64,000 nt of DNA, from contig NZ_KB913017.1 of the NCBI RefSeq assembly GCF_000383975.1, positions 3,634,265 through 3,698,264 of the forward strand, given 5' to 3'. Positions 54,261-62,668 of the stretch are shown here, in pieces (position 1 is the first letter of the stretch; every line of letters starts with the position of its first letter). This DNA is from Natronorubrum tibetense GA33 (GTDB lineage: Archaea > Halobacteriota > Halobacteria > Halobacteriales > Natrialbaceae). Made by a program: the position numbers and the translations under genes. Under the pieces are notes generated by a model. That model was not told the origin of the DNA. It did no database searches and worked only from the letters and a program-made list of their open reading frames with translations.

Positions 54261-55105
54261 TCGCGGTACTGATTGAGCCGCTTTTTCAATCGCTTCGCGG
54301 CCTGCCCGCTCGCGTTCGCGAACTGCTCGCCGTCGTCTCGCGGCTCCGCCGCTCGACTGTCCGAGGCGCTTTGCGCCTCGCTGTCTTCTCCGGCAAAAAT
54401 GATTCCACGAGAGGAGTTGACCAGCCCGACGCCGTTCGCGAGTCCGAACTCGACCGCGGCCTCGGCGTCGCCGCCCTGTGCCCCGATACCGGGGACGAGG
54501 AAGGGGAGATCAGGTACCTGTTCGCGCAGTTCCTCGAGTTCCTGGGGCTTCGTCGCGCCGACGACGAGCCCCACGTTGTCGTTCTCGTTCCAGAGGTCGG
54601 CCAGCGCGGCCACGCGCTCGTAGAGTGGTTCGCCGGTCTCGAGTTCGAGGTCCTGTAAGTCGGCTCCGCCGGGGTTCGAGGTCCGACAGAGGATGAAGAC
54701 GCCGGACTCCTCGTCGGCCAGAAACGGCTGCAGGGAGTCCCGACCCATGTACGGGTTGACGGTGATCGCGTCCGCGGTCTCGAGCAACTGGGCGTACTGA
54801 CGGGTGGTGTTGCCGATATCGGCCCGTTTTGCGTCCAGCAGAACGGGCACATTCTTCCCGTGTGCGTACGCGATCGTCTCTCTGAGGGCGCGCCAACCGT
54901 CGGAGTCCTCGTAGAACGCGGCGTTGGGCTTGTAGACTGCGGCGTGTTCGTGGGTCGCGTCGATGATTCGCCGGTTGAACGCCCAGCGAGGCAGGTCGTG
55001 TTCCCGTAAGTGGTCGGGAATCCGTGATAGATCGGGATCGAGACCGACGCTGACGACGCTGTCGACCGTCCGAATGCGGTCGTGCAGCCGATCGAAGAAG
55101 TTCAT
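54257..55105 (-). CDS. pyrF: Orotidine 5'-phosphate decarboxylase
   Basis: 282 aa from ATG 55105. Last step of UMP synthesis. The catalytic D-K-x2-D is DAKRADIGNT (D91, K93, D96); substrate contacts in SVGLDPD (19-25) and VGATKP...VPGIGAQGGD. Belongs to the longer OMPDC subgroup, with a C-terminal acidic insertion (EDSEAQSASDSRAAEPRDDG). Monocistronic. Confidence 0.95.
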   Translation of the reverse strand: MNFFDRLHDRIRTVDSVVSVGLDPDLSRIPDHLREHDLPRWAFNRRIIDATHEHAAVYKPNAAFYEDSDGWRALRETIAYAHGKNVPVLLDAKRADIGNTTRQYAQLLETADAITVNPYMGRDSLQPFLADEESGVFILCRTSNPGGADLQDLELETGEPLYERVAALADLWNENDNVGLVVGATKPQELEELREQVPDLPFLVPGIGAQGGDAEAAVEFGLANGVGLVNSSRGIIFAGEDSEAQSASDSRAAEPRDDGEQFANASGQAAKRLKKRLNQYRD

Positions 55106-55342
55106 ACCTCCGAATGGTCCTGCGGCGGTCGAAAAGGTTGCTATCCCATACGATGACAGTAGCCCGTTGATTTCGGACACCCATCCTGTTAACAGACACC
55201 ACATACTGGCGGTAAGACGCCCAATTCGGGCGGTATATGGGTTCACTCGAGCGCAGTGACCAGTTGCCACTCGGTTCCGGGCAAGTCACCTCCAAATACT
55301 TTAGACATCAGGTACTTCGGTACTATAATCGTCGGCTACAGT

Positions 55343-55627
55343 ATGGCTATTCGAACCAACGAGAAATCTAACTCGCGTCTCGGTCGACTTCGAGACCGGA
55401 TCCGTTCGACGCTGTTTGCTGGACGGAACGCGACGGCGGACGACGCCCTCGATCACGAGTCGGCAGCCGAGCAGCGGCCGACGAACCCGGACGCGCCCGG
55501 CAATCTCTTTCACTGCTCGACCTGTGGAAACGTCTACATCGACTCCGAGAAAAGTAGCTGTACCGCGTGCGAGGAGGACGTCGAGCAAGTGTCGTCGACG
55601 CTCGAGTCCTCGCCAGTTCGTCACTGA
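55343..55627 (+). CDS. Small zinc-ribbon protein
   Basis: 94 aa from ATG 55343. A basic N-terminus (SRLGRLRDRIRSTLFAGR) is followed by one zinc ribbon, FHCSTCGNVYIDSEKSSCTACEEDV (CxxC...CxxC). Pattern of a haloarchaeal family of short zinc-ribbon proteins; nucleic-acid binding is possible. Ends near an inverted-repeat element. Confidence 0.78.
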   Translation: MAIRTNEKSNSRLGRLRDRIRSTLFAGRNATADDALDHESAAEQRPTNPDAPGNLFHCSTCGNVYIDSEKSSCTACEEDVEQVSSTLESSPVRH

Positions 55628-55714
55628 CGCCGACCCGAGTGAGCCATTCAGCCGTCCGATTCGACCAATCCTACTCCTTTCGAGCGTCCAGTCCGATCGG
55701 ACCTCGAGGAGGCT

Positions 55715-55802
55715 CATCCGGTTTGCTGTACCGAGTTCCCGGTGGGACCGCAGGGTGGATCGCGATCCCGGCGAAACTGATGTACAGCAGACCGTATCAG
55801 GC
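55715..55802. repeat. Inverted-repeat element, copy 2, at the VOC-gene stop codon
   Basis: TGCTGTAC (55724-55731) and GTACAGCA (55782-55789) lie 50 bases apart; the arms extend to 14 bases (CCGGTTTGCTGTAC against the reverse of GTACAGCAGACCGT, one or two changes). The right arm starts 8 bases after the VOC stop codon. Aligns with the reverse complement of copy 1 at 48241-48319. Confidence 0.7.
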
Positions 55803-56216
55803 TTCGAGTACTTCGATCAGGTTCCCCTCCGGATCGCGGAGGAACACGATCGACGTCCCGCTGGCCGTCGTCCGCGGCTCGCTGATCGTCGTCACGTCGT
55901 CAGGGAGGCCCGCGTAGAAGGAGTCGAGATCGTCGACGGAGAGGCCGACGTGTGTCGCACCGGGCTGGTTGAGCCCCGCGGCCGGCGAGTCGCTCGCTTC
56001 GGGATCGTACTCGACGAGTTCGATTCGGATCCCGTCCGCCTCGAGGTGGGCGAACTCGCCGCGGGCGTCTTCGACGCCGACGGCGTCCGAGAACGCCTCG
56101 CCCTCGACGCTGAACCGATCGGCGACGGAGAGACCGAGCACGTCTCGATAGAACGGCAGCGTTTCCTCGAGGTCGCTAACGGTGATACCGACGTGGTGTG
56201 CGCTGAGAGTCGTCAT
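55797..56216 (-). CDS. VOC-family (glyoxalase/dioxygenase fold) protein
   Basis: 139 aa from ATG 56216. Two beta-alpha-beta-beta-beta modules: LSAHHVGITVSDLEETLPFYRDVLGLSVADRFSVEG and ATHVGLSVDDLDSFYAGLPDDV...IVFLRDPEGNLIEVLEA. Metal ligands H8, E66 (RIELVEY), H88 and E136 fit a glyalase I/epimerase-type site. The substrate cannot be told; glyoxalase I, methylmalonyl-CoA epimerase or fosfomycin-resistance relatives are all possible. A methylglyoxal synthase is encoded 6 kb away. Confidence 0.85.
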   Translation of the reverse strand: MTTLSAHHVGITVSDLEETLPFYRDVLGLSVADRFSVEGEAFSDAVGVEDARGEFAHLEADGIRIELVEYDPEASDSPAAGLNQPGATHVGLSVDDLDSFYAGLPDDVTTISEPRTTASGTSIVFLRDPEGNLIEVLEA

Positions 56217-56292
56217 TAGCTGGACCGTACCGGCCCGCAGGAAAAACGGTTCCGGCTGGCGAATCGGTTTTCTCACCGCTCGAGACTGCTGT

Positions 56293-58161
56293 TCACGGTT
56301 CGCCGACGTCGAGCGTCCAGTTACCATCGGCCTCGACGTCGATCCAGGAGACGCCGCTCGCGCCGGCCGATCTCGAGGCATCGAACTCGCCGCGTTGGTT
56401 GACGAGTTGTTCCCAGCCGCCGTCCGCACCGTAGCCGTCGACGACGAACGCGCCGTCGCCGTCGTGAGTCACGGAGAGGGTGAGACCGTCGTCGGCCCAC
56501 AGCGGACCGACGAATCCGGATCCCGATCCGGACGCTTCGATCGGAGGCTCCTCGAGGTCGTCGCCGTGGACGGCGGGCTGCTCCAGTTCGATCGACCACG
56601 GGCCGTCTGCGTCGACGACGATCTGGTACGTTCCGCCGCCGACGGGCACCATCGACTCGCCCTCGGTGACTCCAGCCGTGGTACTGAGCCGTTCGTTGGG
56701 GAGATCGCCATCGACCGGTATCAGCTCCGCGGCGAACGTGCCATCGCCGTCGTGAGTGAACTGTGCCGTGACGATTCCCTCGTCGAGATCGAACGCGTCG
56801 GATTCGTCCGTTCCGTCTCCGTCGAACGAATGGGATCTCCCCGCCTCGAGGATCGTCCCGTCCGGCTTCCCTCCGGATTCGTCCCCAGTTCCGCGGTCGA
56901 TATCGTCCATCCCGTCGACGATATCGGAGGGCGTGATCACGTCGAGACCACGGTTTTCGATGTGATCGAGCAGGTGTTCGAACTCCTCGAGCGACATACT
57001 GTTGCTCCCGGCGTCCCCCTCGACGATCCGGGGGATCCGAATCACGGTGAGCTGGCGGTACTGATCACAGAGGTTGATGTGTCGTCGAACGCCGTTGTGG
57101 AGCGCGGGACCCCAGATCACCGGGGTCATATGGGTCCCGGTCGGCGGCGCGCCGGTTGGACAGCTGCCGAACAGGAAGCCCGACTCGTGGTACTCCCGGA
57201 CGATTTCGTGGGTCTCCGGCGTCATGCTGCGCCAGTCCGGGGCGAAGAAGTGACGCGAGCCGTCGTCGAAGCCGCGATCCGCGAGGGAGTCCCGCGTGCT
57301 CTCGACGACCGTCCGCTGTCGCTCCGCGGGCTGTTCGGTGAGGTCGCTCTCTCCCCGCGGATACGAACAGACGTCCCAGCCGCGGTCCCGAAGCTCGTGT
57401 AACTCGTCGATCCCCATCCGCCCCTGCCCGCCGATGCGCCCGGGATCGACCGGGACCGCGGCGGCCCAGCCCCGTTCCTCGAGCAGTTCGGCTGCGAGAT
57501 CGTAGTGCGAGTCGTGTCCACCGTAGCACGCGAGGATCGCCTTGCCGTTGTCGACCGCCTCTGTTCGTCGGAGGTCGTCGACCAGCAGCCGGGTCGGGCC
57601 GTCGTCGGGTCCGACCGCGATCACGTTCAATCGGGTGACGTTCGACAGATCCGGCTCGCCTTCCGGCTTGTGTTCGTAGCCGCAGTCGAGGCGAAACCAG
57701 CCGTCGTAGCCGTCGGGGACCGCACGAACGGTGTTCAGCCGTTCGTCGCGGGTCGGTGCGATAAACTCCACGACGATCTGCGTCGCGGATTCCGGCTTGA
57801 CCGCGAGCGAGGTATCCCACCCCTCGAGGTCGAGTCCGTTGGAGAGGCCGATGGTTATCCCGGCAGTCCGGTCGTCGCCCTCGATGACTGCCGCTTGCGA
57901 GCCGGTTCGCGCCTCGTCTGGAGCGGCCTCGAGTCGCCCATTTCGGACGCCCCAGCGGTCGAGATCCTCGAAATCGTCGATGACCTCGCCGGAGTCGATC
58001 GCGGGCCACGTCGACCCGTGGCCGTTCGTTCCGTTCCCACCGCCCTCCTCGGCGGAGTCGTCGGTTCCGTCGCCGGAGAGGAAGTCGAGGCAGCCGGCGA
58101 GCGCGGTCGACCCGACGGCGAACGTCGCCAGTGCGTGACGTCGTGAGAGATCGTGGTCCAT
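56293..58161 (-). CDS. Exported polysaccharide deacetylase-family lipoprotein
   Basis: 622 aa. SRRHALATFAVGSTALAGC has a twin-arginine-type start and lipobox. Residues 55-205 form a carbohydrate-binding-like beta sandwich (DDFEDLDRWGVRNGRLEAAPDEARTGSQAA...). The NodB-like deacetylase barrel follows (about 210-420: ILACYGGHDSHYDLAAELLEERGWAAAVPVDPG, FFAPDWRSMTPETHEI). The NodB DD/H metal motif is not obvious, so catalysis is uncertain. The C-terminal 190 residues hold two more beta domains with repeated FTHDGDGTFAAELIP / VTHDGDGAFVVDGYG. Acts outside the cell on surface glycan. Divergent from the AlkP/carbamoyltransferase genes. Confidence 0.85.
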   Translation of the reverse strand: MDHDLSRRHALATFAVGSTALAGCLDFLSGDGTDDSAEEGGGNGTNGHGSTWPAIDSGEVIDDFEDLDRWGVRNGRLEAAPDEARTGSQAAVIEGDDRTAGITIGLSNGLDLEGWDTSLAVKPESATQIVVEFIAPTRDERLNTVRAVPDGYDGWFRLDCGYEHKPEGEPDLSNVTRLNVIAVGPDDGPTRLLVDDLRRTEAVDNGKAILACYGGHDSHYDLAAELLEERGWAAAVPVDPGRIGGQGRMGIDELHELRDRGWDVCSYPRGESDLTEQPAERQRTVVESTRDSLADRGFDDGSRHFFAPDWRSMTPETHEIVREYHESGFLFGSCPTGAPPTGTHMTPVIWGPALHNGVRRHINLCDQYRQLTVIRIPRIVEGDAGSNSMSLEEFEHLLDHIENRGLDVITPSDIVDGMDDIDRGTGDESGGKPDGTILEAGRSHSFDGDGTDESDAFDLDEGIVTAQFTHDGDGTFAAELIPVDGDLPNERLSTTAGVTEGESMVPVGGGTYQIVVDADGPWSIELEQPAVHGDDLEEPPIEASGSGSGFVGPLWADDGLTLSVTHDGDGAFVVDGYGADGGWEQLVNQRGEFDASRSAGASGVSWIDVEADGNWTLDVGEP

Positions 58162-58484
58162 GTTTGCCGTTCCTACGAACGGTCACCCTTTGGTGATGGT
58201 GCCGTTAAGCGAGGTTTCCTCGAGCGGGAGTTTACGAGCCCGCGTTCGCACCGCGGTGAGGGCGTTTATAGAGGTGTTAAACACCCGTTCAGGCGGTCAA
58301 CGGGTCGCCGAACCGTCGGGAGAACGTCGCTCGCTCGCGTCTCTCGGTGCGGGTGTGAAACCGAACGTCCGACGGTGGAGTGCCAGTTTTACTCGATATT
58401 AATAATCACCCCTCGACGCCGATGCTCGCGTATCTGATGGAACGGAACGCGGGAACCGAAGGAGAACGGACGGATCGCAATCGG
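58162..58484. promoter_or_regulatory. Divergent promoter region of the glycan cluster
   Basis: Contains TTTATA (58265-58270), which reads as a TATA box on either strand, the inverted repeat GGTGTT-A-AACACC (58273-58285), and ATATTAATAATC at about 58396 that would fit the plus-strand AlkP gene. Both flanking genes could share control through the inverted repeat. Confidence 0.4.
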
Positions 58485-60095
58485 ATGGACGCACTACTCA
58501 TCGGGATCGATGCCGGCTGTCCGTCGGTGTTCGACCGACTGTCGGACGAGGACGTGATTCCGAACCTGCAGGCGCTACTCGATGCGGGCGCCAGCGGCCC
58601 GCTCGAGTCACAGATTCCGCCGTGGACGCCGAGCGCGTGGCCGTCGCTGTTCACCGGCGTCAACCCCGGGAAACACGGCGTGTTCGGCTTCACCGGGTTC
58701 GACGGCTACGATTTCCACGTCGTGAAAGGCGACGACGTCCGCGCACACCGGCTCTGGACGCTACTCGACCAACACGATCGCTCGAGCGTCGTCGTCAACG
58801 TTCCAGTCACCCACCCACCGGACGAGATCGACGGCGCGATCGTCCCCGGGTTCATCGGCCCGGAGGATCCGCCCTGTCACCCCGAGGGGATCCTCGACGA
58901 CGTTCGCGAGGAGATCGGGGAGTACCGCGTCTACCCGAAGTACTCGCGGGGCGACGAATCGCTATCGGACGCCGAGAAGATGGACGAGTACTGTTCCCTC
59001 GTCGAGATGCGCGGCGAGGCGTTCCAGTACCTGAGCGGGCGGTTCGAACCGGACTTCGGCTTTCTCCAGTTTCAGAAGACCGACACCGTCTTCCACGAGT
59101 TCGACGGCGAGTGGGAGAAAGTCAAACAGGTCTACGCCGCCGCCGACGAGCAGATCGGCGCGGTGCTCGAGGCGTGTAACCCGCGACAGGTGTTCGTCGC
59201 GAGCGATCACGGGATGGGGCGCTACGAGAAGCCGGAGTTCCGCGTCAACGCCTTCCTCGAGGACGCCGGCTACCTCGAGACGACGCTGGGCGGCAAGGGA
59301 ATGCCCACGTGGAACGTGATGCGAGACGACCTCCGGGACGGCGAACAGGCAGAGGAGTGGGAGCCGAACACCGTGGAGCGACTCGCCGCGCACTTGGCGA
59401 GCGTCGGACTGACGGCGCATCGAATCGGTCGCGTGCTGGACCGACTCGGCCTCTCGGAGTTCGCGAAAGCCCACGCTCCGGACGGCGTCGTCCGAACCGG
59501 AAACGAACAGGTCGACTTTGCGAACTCTCGAGCGTACGTCCGCGCGCGGACCGAACTCGGCGTTCGGCTGAACGTCGAGGGCCGCGAGCCGAACGGGCAG
59601 GTGCCACAGGACGAGTACGACGAGGTCAGGGCGGCGCTCATCCGGGACCTCGAGTCGGTGACCGCACCCGACGGTGAGCCCGTTTTCCAGACGGTCGCCC
59701 CTCGAGAGGAGTTCTTCGAGGGGCCGTACGCCGATCGAGCGGTCGATATCGTCACGATCCCCACCGACTTCCAGCACTTCCTCTCGGCGCAACCGGCCGA
59801 CGAGTACTTCGCCGAGACGACGGAGCCCTGGAACCACAAACTCGACGGGATTTTCGTCGCCAGCGGAGAGGGGATCGACGCCTCGCGGCCGGTCGAGGAC
59901 GCCCACCTGTTCGACGTCGCGCCGACGATTCTCGCCGCGCTCGACGTACCCTACAGCGACCGAATGGACGGACGCGTGCTCCCCGTCGTCGAGCCGACCG
60001 AGTCCACGAGCTATCCGGAGTACACGGCATCGAAGCGGACGACCATCGATTCCGCGGTCGAGGGCCGACTCGAGGACCTCGGCTACGTCGAGTAA
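58485..60095 (+). CDS. AlkP-superfamily type I phosphodiesterase
   Basis: 536 aa from ATG 58485, chosen because MDALLIGIDAGCPSVFDRL is the family start; ATG 58437 or 58422 are upstream alternatives. Zinc-dependent phosphatase/phosphodiesterase fold: D9 (IGIDAG), nucleophile region TPSAWPSLFTGVNPGKHGVFGF, FVASDHGMG (metal D/H pair) and the C-terminal WNHKLDGIFVASGEGI with the last metal His. No signal peptide, so cytoplasmic. Enzymes like this hydrolyse nucleotide sugars or other phosphodiesters and often sit in archaeal glycan loci. A carbamoyltransferase follows by 117 bases. Confidence 0.9.
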   Translation: MDALLIGIDAGCPSVFDRLSDEDVIPNLQALLDAGASGPLESQIPPWTPSAWPSLFTGVNPGKHGVFGFTGFDGYDFHVVKGDDVRAHRLWTLLDQHDRSSVVVNVPVTHPPDEIDGAIVPGFIGPEDPPCHPEGILDDVREEIGEYRVYPKYSRGDESLSDAEKMDEYCSLVEMRGEAFQYLSGRFEPDFGFLQFQKTDTVFHEFDGEWEKVKQVYAAADEQIGAVLEACNPRQVFVASDHGMGRYEKPEFRVNAFLEDAGYLETTLGGKGMPTWNVMRDDLRDGEQAEEWEPNTVERLAAHLASVGLTAHRIGRVLDRLGLSEFAKAHAPDGVVRTGNEQVDFANSRAYVRARTELGVRLNVEGREPNGQVPQDEYDEVRAALIRDLESVTAPDGEPVFQTVAPREEFFEGPYADRAVDIVTIPTDFQHFLSAQPADEYFAETTEPWNHKLDGIFVASGEGIDASRPVEDAHLFDVAPTILAALDVPYSDRMDGRVLPVVEPTESTSYPEYTASKRTTIDSAVEGRLEDLGYVE

Positions 60096-60212
60096 CATAC
60101 TCATGAGACCCGAAACAGTCCCCTACCCCACGACACTGAAAACGGCCGCTCGCCGTTCGACCCTCCCGATGAAACGACACGACCACACCCGACTCCGCAG
60201 ACGAACCAACAC

Positions 60213-61946
60213 ATGAGCTACACCCTGTCATTCAAGCCGGCGATCGACCTCTACGGCCAACACGATCCGAGTGCGGCGTTGTTCAAAGACAGCGAACTTC
60301 GCTTCGCGATCGAGGAAGAGCGCCTGACGCGGGACAAACACGCGGTCGACACCTTCCCCGAGCAGGCGATACGCGCCTGTCTCGAGTACGAGGGGATCGA
60401 GCTCGCCGACATCGAGAAGATCGTCCTTCCCTACGATCCGAAACTCCGGCGAAAGATCACCCCTCACTACCTGAAAAATACCAGCCAGCTGGAGGGGACG
60501 CTACGGAAAGTCACGCACCTCCGGAACGTCGTCAGGGATCAGTTCGTGGCGTCGGTTATGCCGACCCGAATCGTCGAATCCCGGCTCCAGCGGATCGGAA
60601 CGCCGGTGCCGCCGATCGAGTGTCGCTCTCACCACGAGTGTCACGCTGTGAGCGCGTTCCACCCGTCGACGTTCGAGGAGGCGCTGGTGGTGACCATCGA
60701 CGCGAAAGGGGAGTACGATTCGACCGTCGTCTGGCACGCCACCCCCGACGGACTCACGCGCGTGCGTACGTACGAACACCCCAACAGCTGGGGCCTGTTC
60801 TACGCCGCGATCACGAACTACCTCGGCTATCGGATGTTCAACGGCGAGGGGAAAGTGATGGGACTCGCCCCCTACGGCGAGGACAACCCCGAGATCGAGC
60901 GCCGACTGCGGAAGACGATCGATACCGGCGTCGACTACGACGTGACGGCGCTCACCGGTCGCTGGGGAACGGAACACGGCGTGGCCGCCCTCGAGGAGCT
61001 GTTCGGCCGACCGCGGTCGACCGACACTGACGAGTTCGACCAGTTCGAGAAGGACCTCGCACACACAGCACAGAAACTCCTCGAGGAGTCCGTCACGGAG
61101 ATGGTCGGCACGTACGTCGACCGCGTCGGGACCGGAAACGTCGGCCTGGCCGGCGGCGTCGCCCTCAACTGCAAGCTGAACAAGGCGGTCAGGGAGCACC
61201 CGGCCGTCGACGAGGTATTCGTCCAGCCCGTTGCTCACGACGCCGGGCTCGCACTCGGCGGCGGCTGGATCGATCGATCGCCGTCCGAGGTCGATCCGAT
61301 GACGACCGTTTACTGGGGCCACGAGTACGCAACCGCCGAGATTCGGGAACTCCTCGAGACGAACAAGATCGAGTACGCCGAACCGGACGACCTCGAACGG
61401 CGGGTCGCCGAACGCATCGCGGACGGCGCGCTCGTGGGCTGGTTCCAGGGCCGCTCCGAACTCGGGCCTCGAGCGCTCGGCAACCGAAGCATTCTCGCGG
61501 ATCCACGGACCGAAGCGTCCCGCGACCGGGTGAACCGGTTCGTCAAACACCGCGAGGAGTGGCGGCCATTCGCGCCGTCGATGATCGAGTCGGCTGCCGA
61601 CGAGTACCTGGAGAACGCGACGACCAGCCCGTTCATGATCGACACGTTCGACGTGCGACCCGACCGTCGGGACGACCTTCGAGCAGTGGTTCACCCGGCT
61701 GACGACACCACGCGAGCACAGACCGTTCGCGAGGACCAGAACCCGCGGTACTACCGGCTGCTTCGCGAGTTCAAGGACGTGACCGGCGTCCCGGTACTCC
61801 TCAACACGTCGTTCAACGACCACGGCGAACCGATCGTCGACACGCCGACCGAGGCGCTGAAGGACTTCTTCGGAATGGGCCTCGACGTGCTCGTCCTCGA
61901 GGACTGTCTCGTCGAGAAATCCGGCTCGAGCGACGCGCTGCCGTGA
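60213..61946 (+). CDS. Carbamoyltransferase (NodU/TobZ/CmcH family)
   Basis: 577 aa. The N-terminal Kae1/YrdC-like ASKHA domain (1-360) carries HHECHAVSAFHPS (HxxxH metal site), TIDAKGEYDS and LAGGVALNCKLNKAV; the C-terminal domain (about 385-570) has WFQGRSELGPRALGNRSILADPR and FRPFAPSM-like WRPFAPSMIES. These enzymes form carbamoyl-AMP from carbamoyl phosphate and ATP and transfer the carbamoyl group to a hydroxyl, usually of a sugar. With the AlkP enzyme and polysaccharide deacetylase, decoration of a surface glycan or secreted metabolite is likely. Substrate unknown; no glycosyltransferase within the window. Confidence 0.92.
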   Translation: MSYTLSFKPAIDLYGQHDPSAALFKDSELRFAIEEERLTRDKHAVDTFPEQAIRACLEYEGIELADIEKIVLPYDPKLRRKITPHYLKNTSQLEGTLRKVTHLRNVVRDQFVASVMPTRIVESRLQRIGTPVPPIECRSHHECHAVSAFHPSTFEEALVVTIDAKGEYDSTVVWHATPDGLTRVRTYEHPNSWGLFYAAITNYLGYRMFNGEGKVMGLAPYGEDNPEIERRLRKTIDTGVDYDVTALTGRWGTEHGVAALEELFGRPRSTDTDEFDQFEKDLAHTAQKLLEESVTEMVGTYVDRVGTGNVGLAGGVALNCKLNKAVREHPAVDEVFVQPVAHDAGLALGGGWIDRSPSEVDPMTTVYWGHEYATAEIRELLETNKIEYAEPDDLERRVAERIADGALVGWFQGRSELGPRALGNRSILADPRTEASRDRVNRFVKHREEWRPFAPSMIESAADEYLENATTSPFMIDTFDVRPDRRDDLRAVVHPADDTTRAQTVREDQNPRYYRLLREFKDVTGVPVLLNTSFNDHGEPIVDTPTEALKDFFGMGLDVLVLEDCLVEKSGSSDALP

Positions 61947-62048
61947 CGAGGGTCGACTCCACGCGCCGTCGCGTCAGGACGCCCCATCGCGTCGGGCAGC
62001 CCGTTTGTGGAGGTAACGTTATCCCTTCGCCGGATGACCATTCGCCGT

Positions 62049-62417
62049 ATGACCCGCGTCGCGCTCATCGCTCACGACGAAAAGAAGTCGGAACTGATCG
62101 AATTCACGCAGGCTCACGAAGCCCAGTTGCGGGAGTACGACCTGCTCGCGACCGGGACGACCGGCAAGCGACTGATGGAGGCGACCGACCTCGAGGTCGA
62201 GCGCAAGGCGTCGGGACCGCTCGGGGGCGACCTGATGATCGGCTCGGAGGTCGCCGAGGGGATCCTCGACGGCATCGTCTTCCTCCGGGATCCGCTGCGC
62301 GCCCAGCCCCACGAGCCCGACATCTCGGCGCTGTTGCGGATCTGCGACGTGCACGACACGGCGCTGGCGACGAACCTCGCGTCCGCGGAGTTTTTGATCG
62401 AAGGGCTGTCCGACTGA
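62049..62417 (+). CDS. mgsA: Methylglyoxal synthase
   Basis: 122 aa from ATG 62049; upstream in-frame ATG codons do not fit the family. Converts dihydroxyacetone phosphate to methylglyoxal and phosphate. Active-site motifs: HDEKK (H9, K12), TGTTGKRL (phosphate binding), SGPLGGD (catalytic D61) and [29 protein letters not shown] (H88, D91). In haloarchaea this may feed aromatic amino acid synthesis, as proposed from comparative work; the family identity is certain, the pathway is inference. Confidence 0.95.
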   Translation: MTRVALIAHDEKKSELIEFTQAHEAQLREYDLLATGTTGKRLMEATDLEVERKASGPLGGDLMIGSEVAEGILDGIVFLRDPLRAQPHEPDISALLRICDVHDTALATNLASAEFLIEGLSD

Positions 62418-62421
62418 GTGG

Positions 62422-62665
62422 CTACTCGTCGGTGTCGCTCAGGAGAACCCCCGGATAGAGCTGGCTCGGAATCTCGAACGCCGGTTCGTACTCGTCGAGA
62501 TCGGCTCGCCGGATCACGACTACGGAGACGTGGACGAGCGAGTAGGCGACGAGAAACGAGCAGCTCGCCACTTCGGCCAGCAGTTCGATGATCGCCCCGA
62601 CATACAAGCCGGCGTCGATCAGAAGCGCCGTCACGTCACCCGTGGCTACGACGGCTCGTCGGACG
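62422..62665 (-). pseudogene. Remnant of a second APC permease
   Basis: The frame reads DVRRAVVATGDVTALLIDAGLYVGAIIELLAEVASCSFLVAYSLVHVSVVVIRRADLDEYEPAFEIPSQLYPGV and ends soon after. It aligns residue by residue with the last helices of the neighbouring permease (RRFRTPHRAVLATGGVTT..., LAEVASFSFLVSYALIHVTVVVVRRAEPENYEPDFEMP). It starts exactly at that gene's stop codon, has no own start beyond an internal GTG (62634), and lacks ten helices and the UspA domains. A leftover from a tandem duplication followed by deletion. Confidence 0.7.
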
Positions 62666-62668
62666 TCC

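Noticed and set aside
60501-61823. 440-codon antisense frame over the carbamoyltransferase
   Set aside because: Shadow frame; no recognisable motifs and no promoter.
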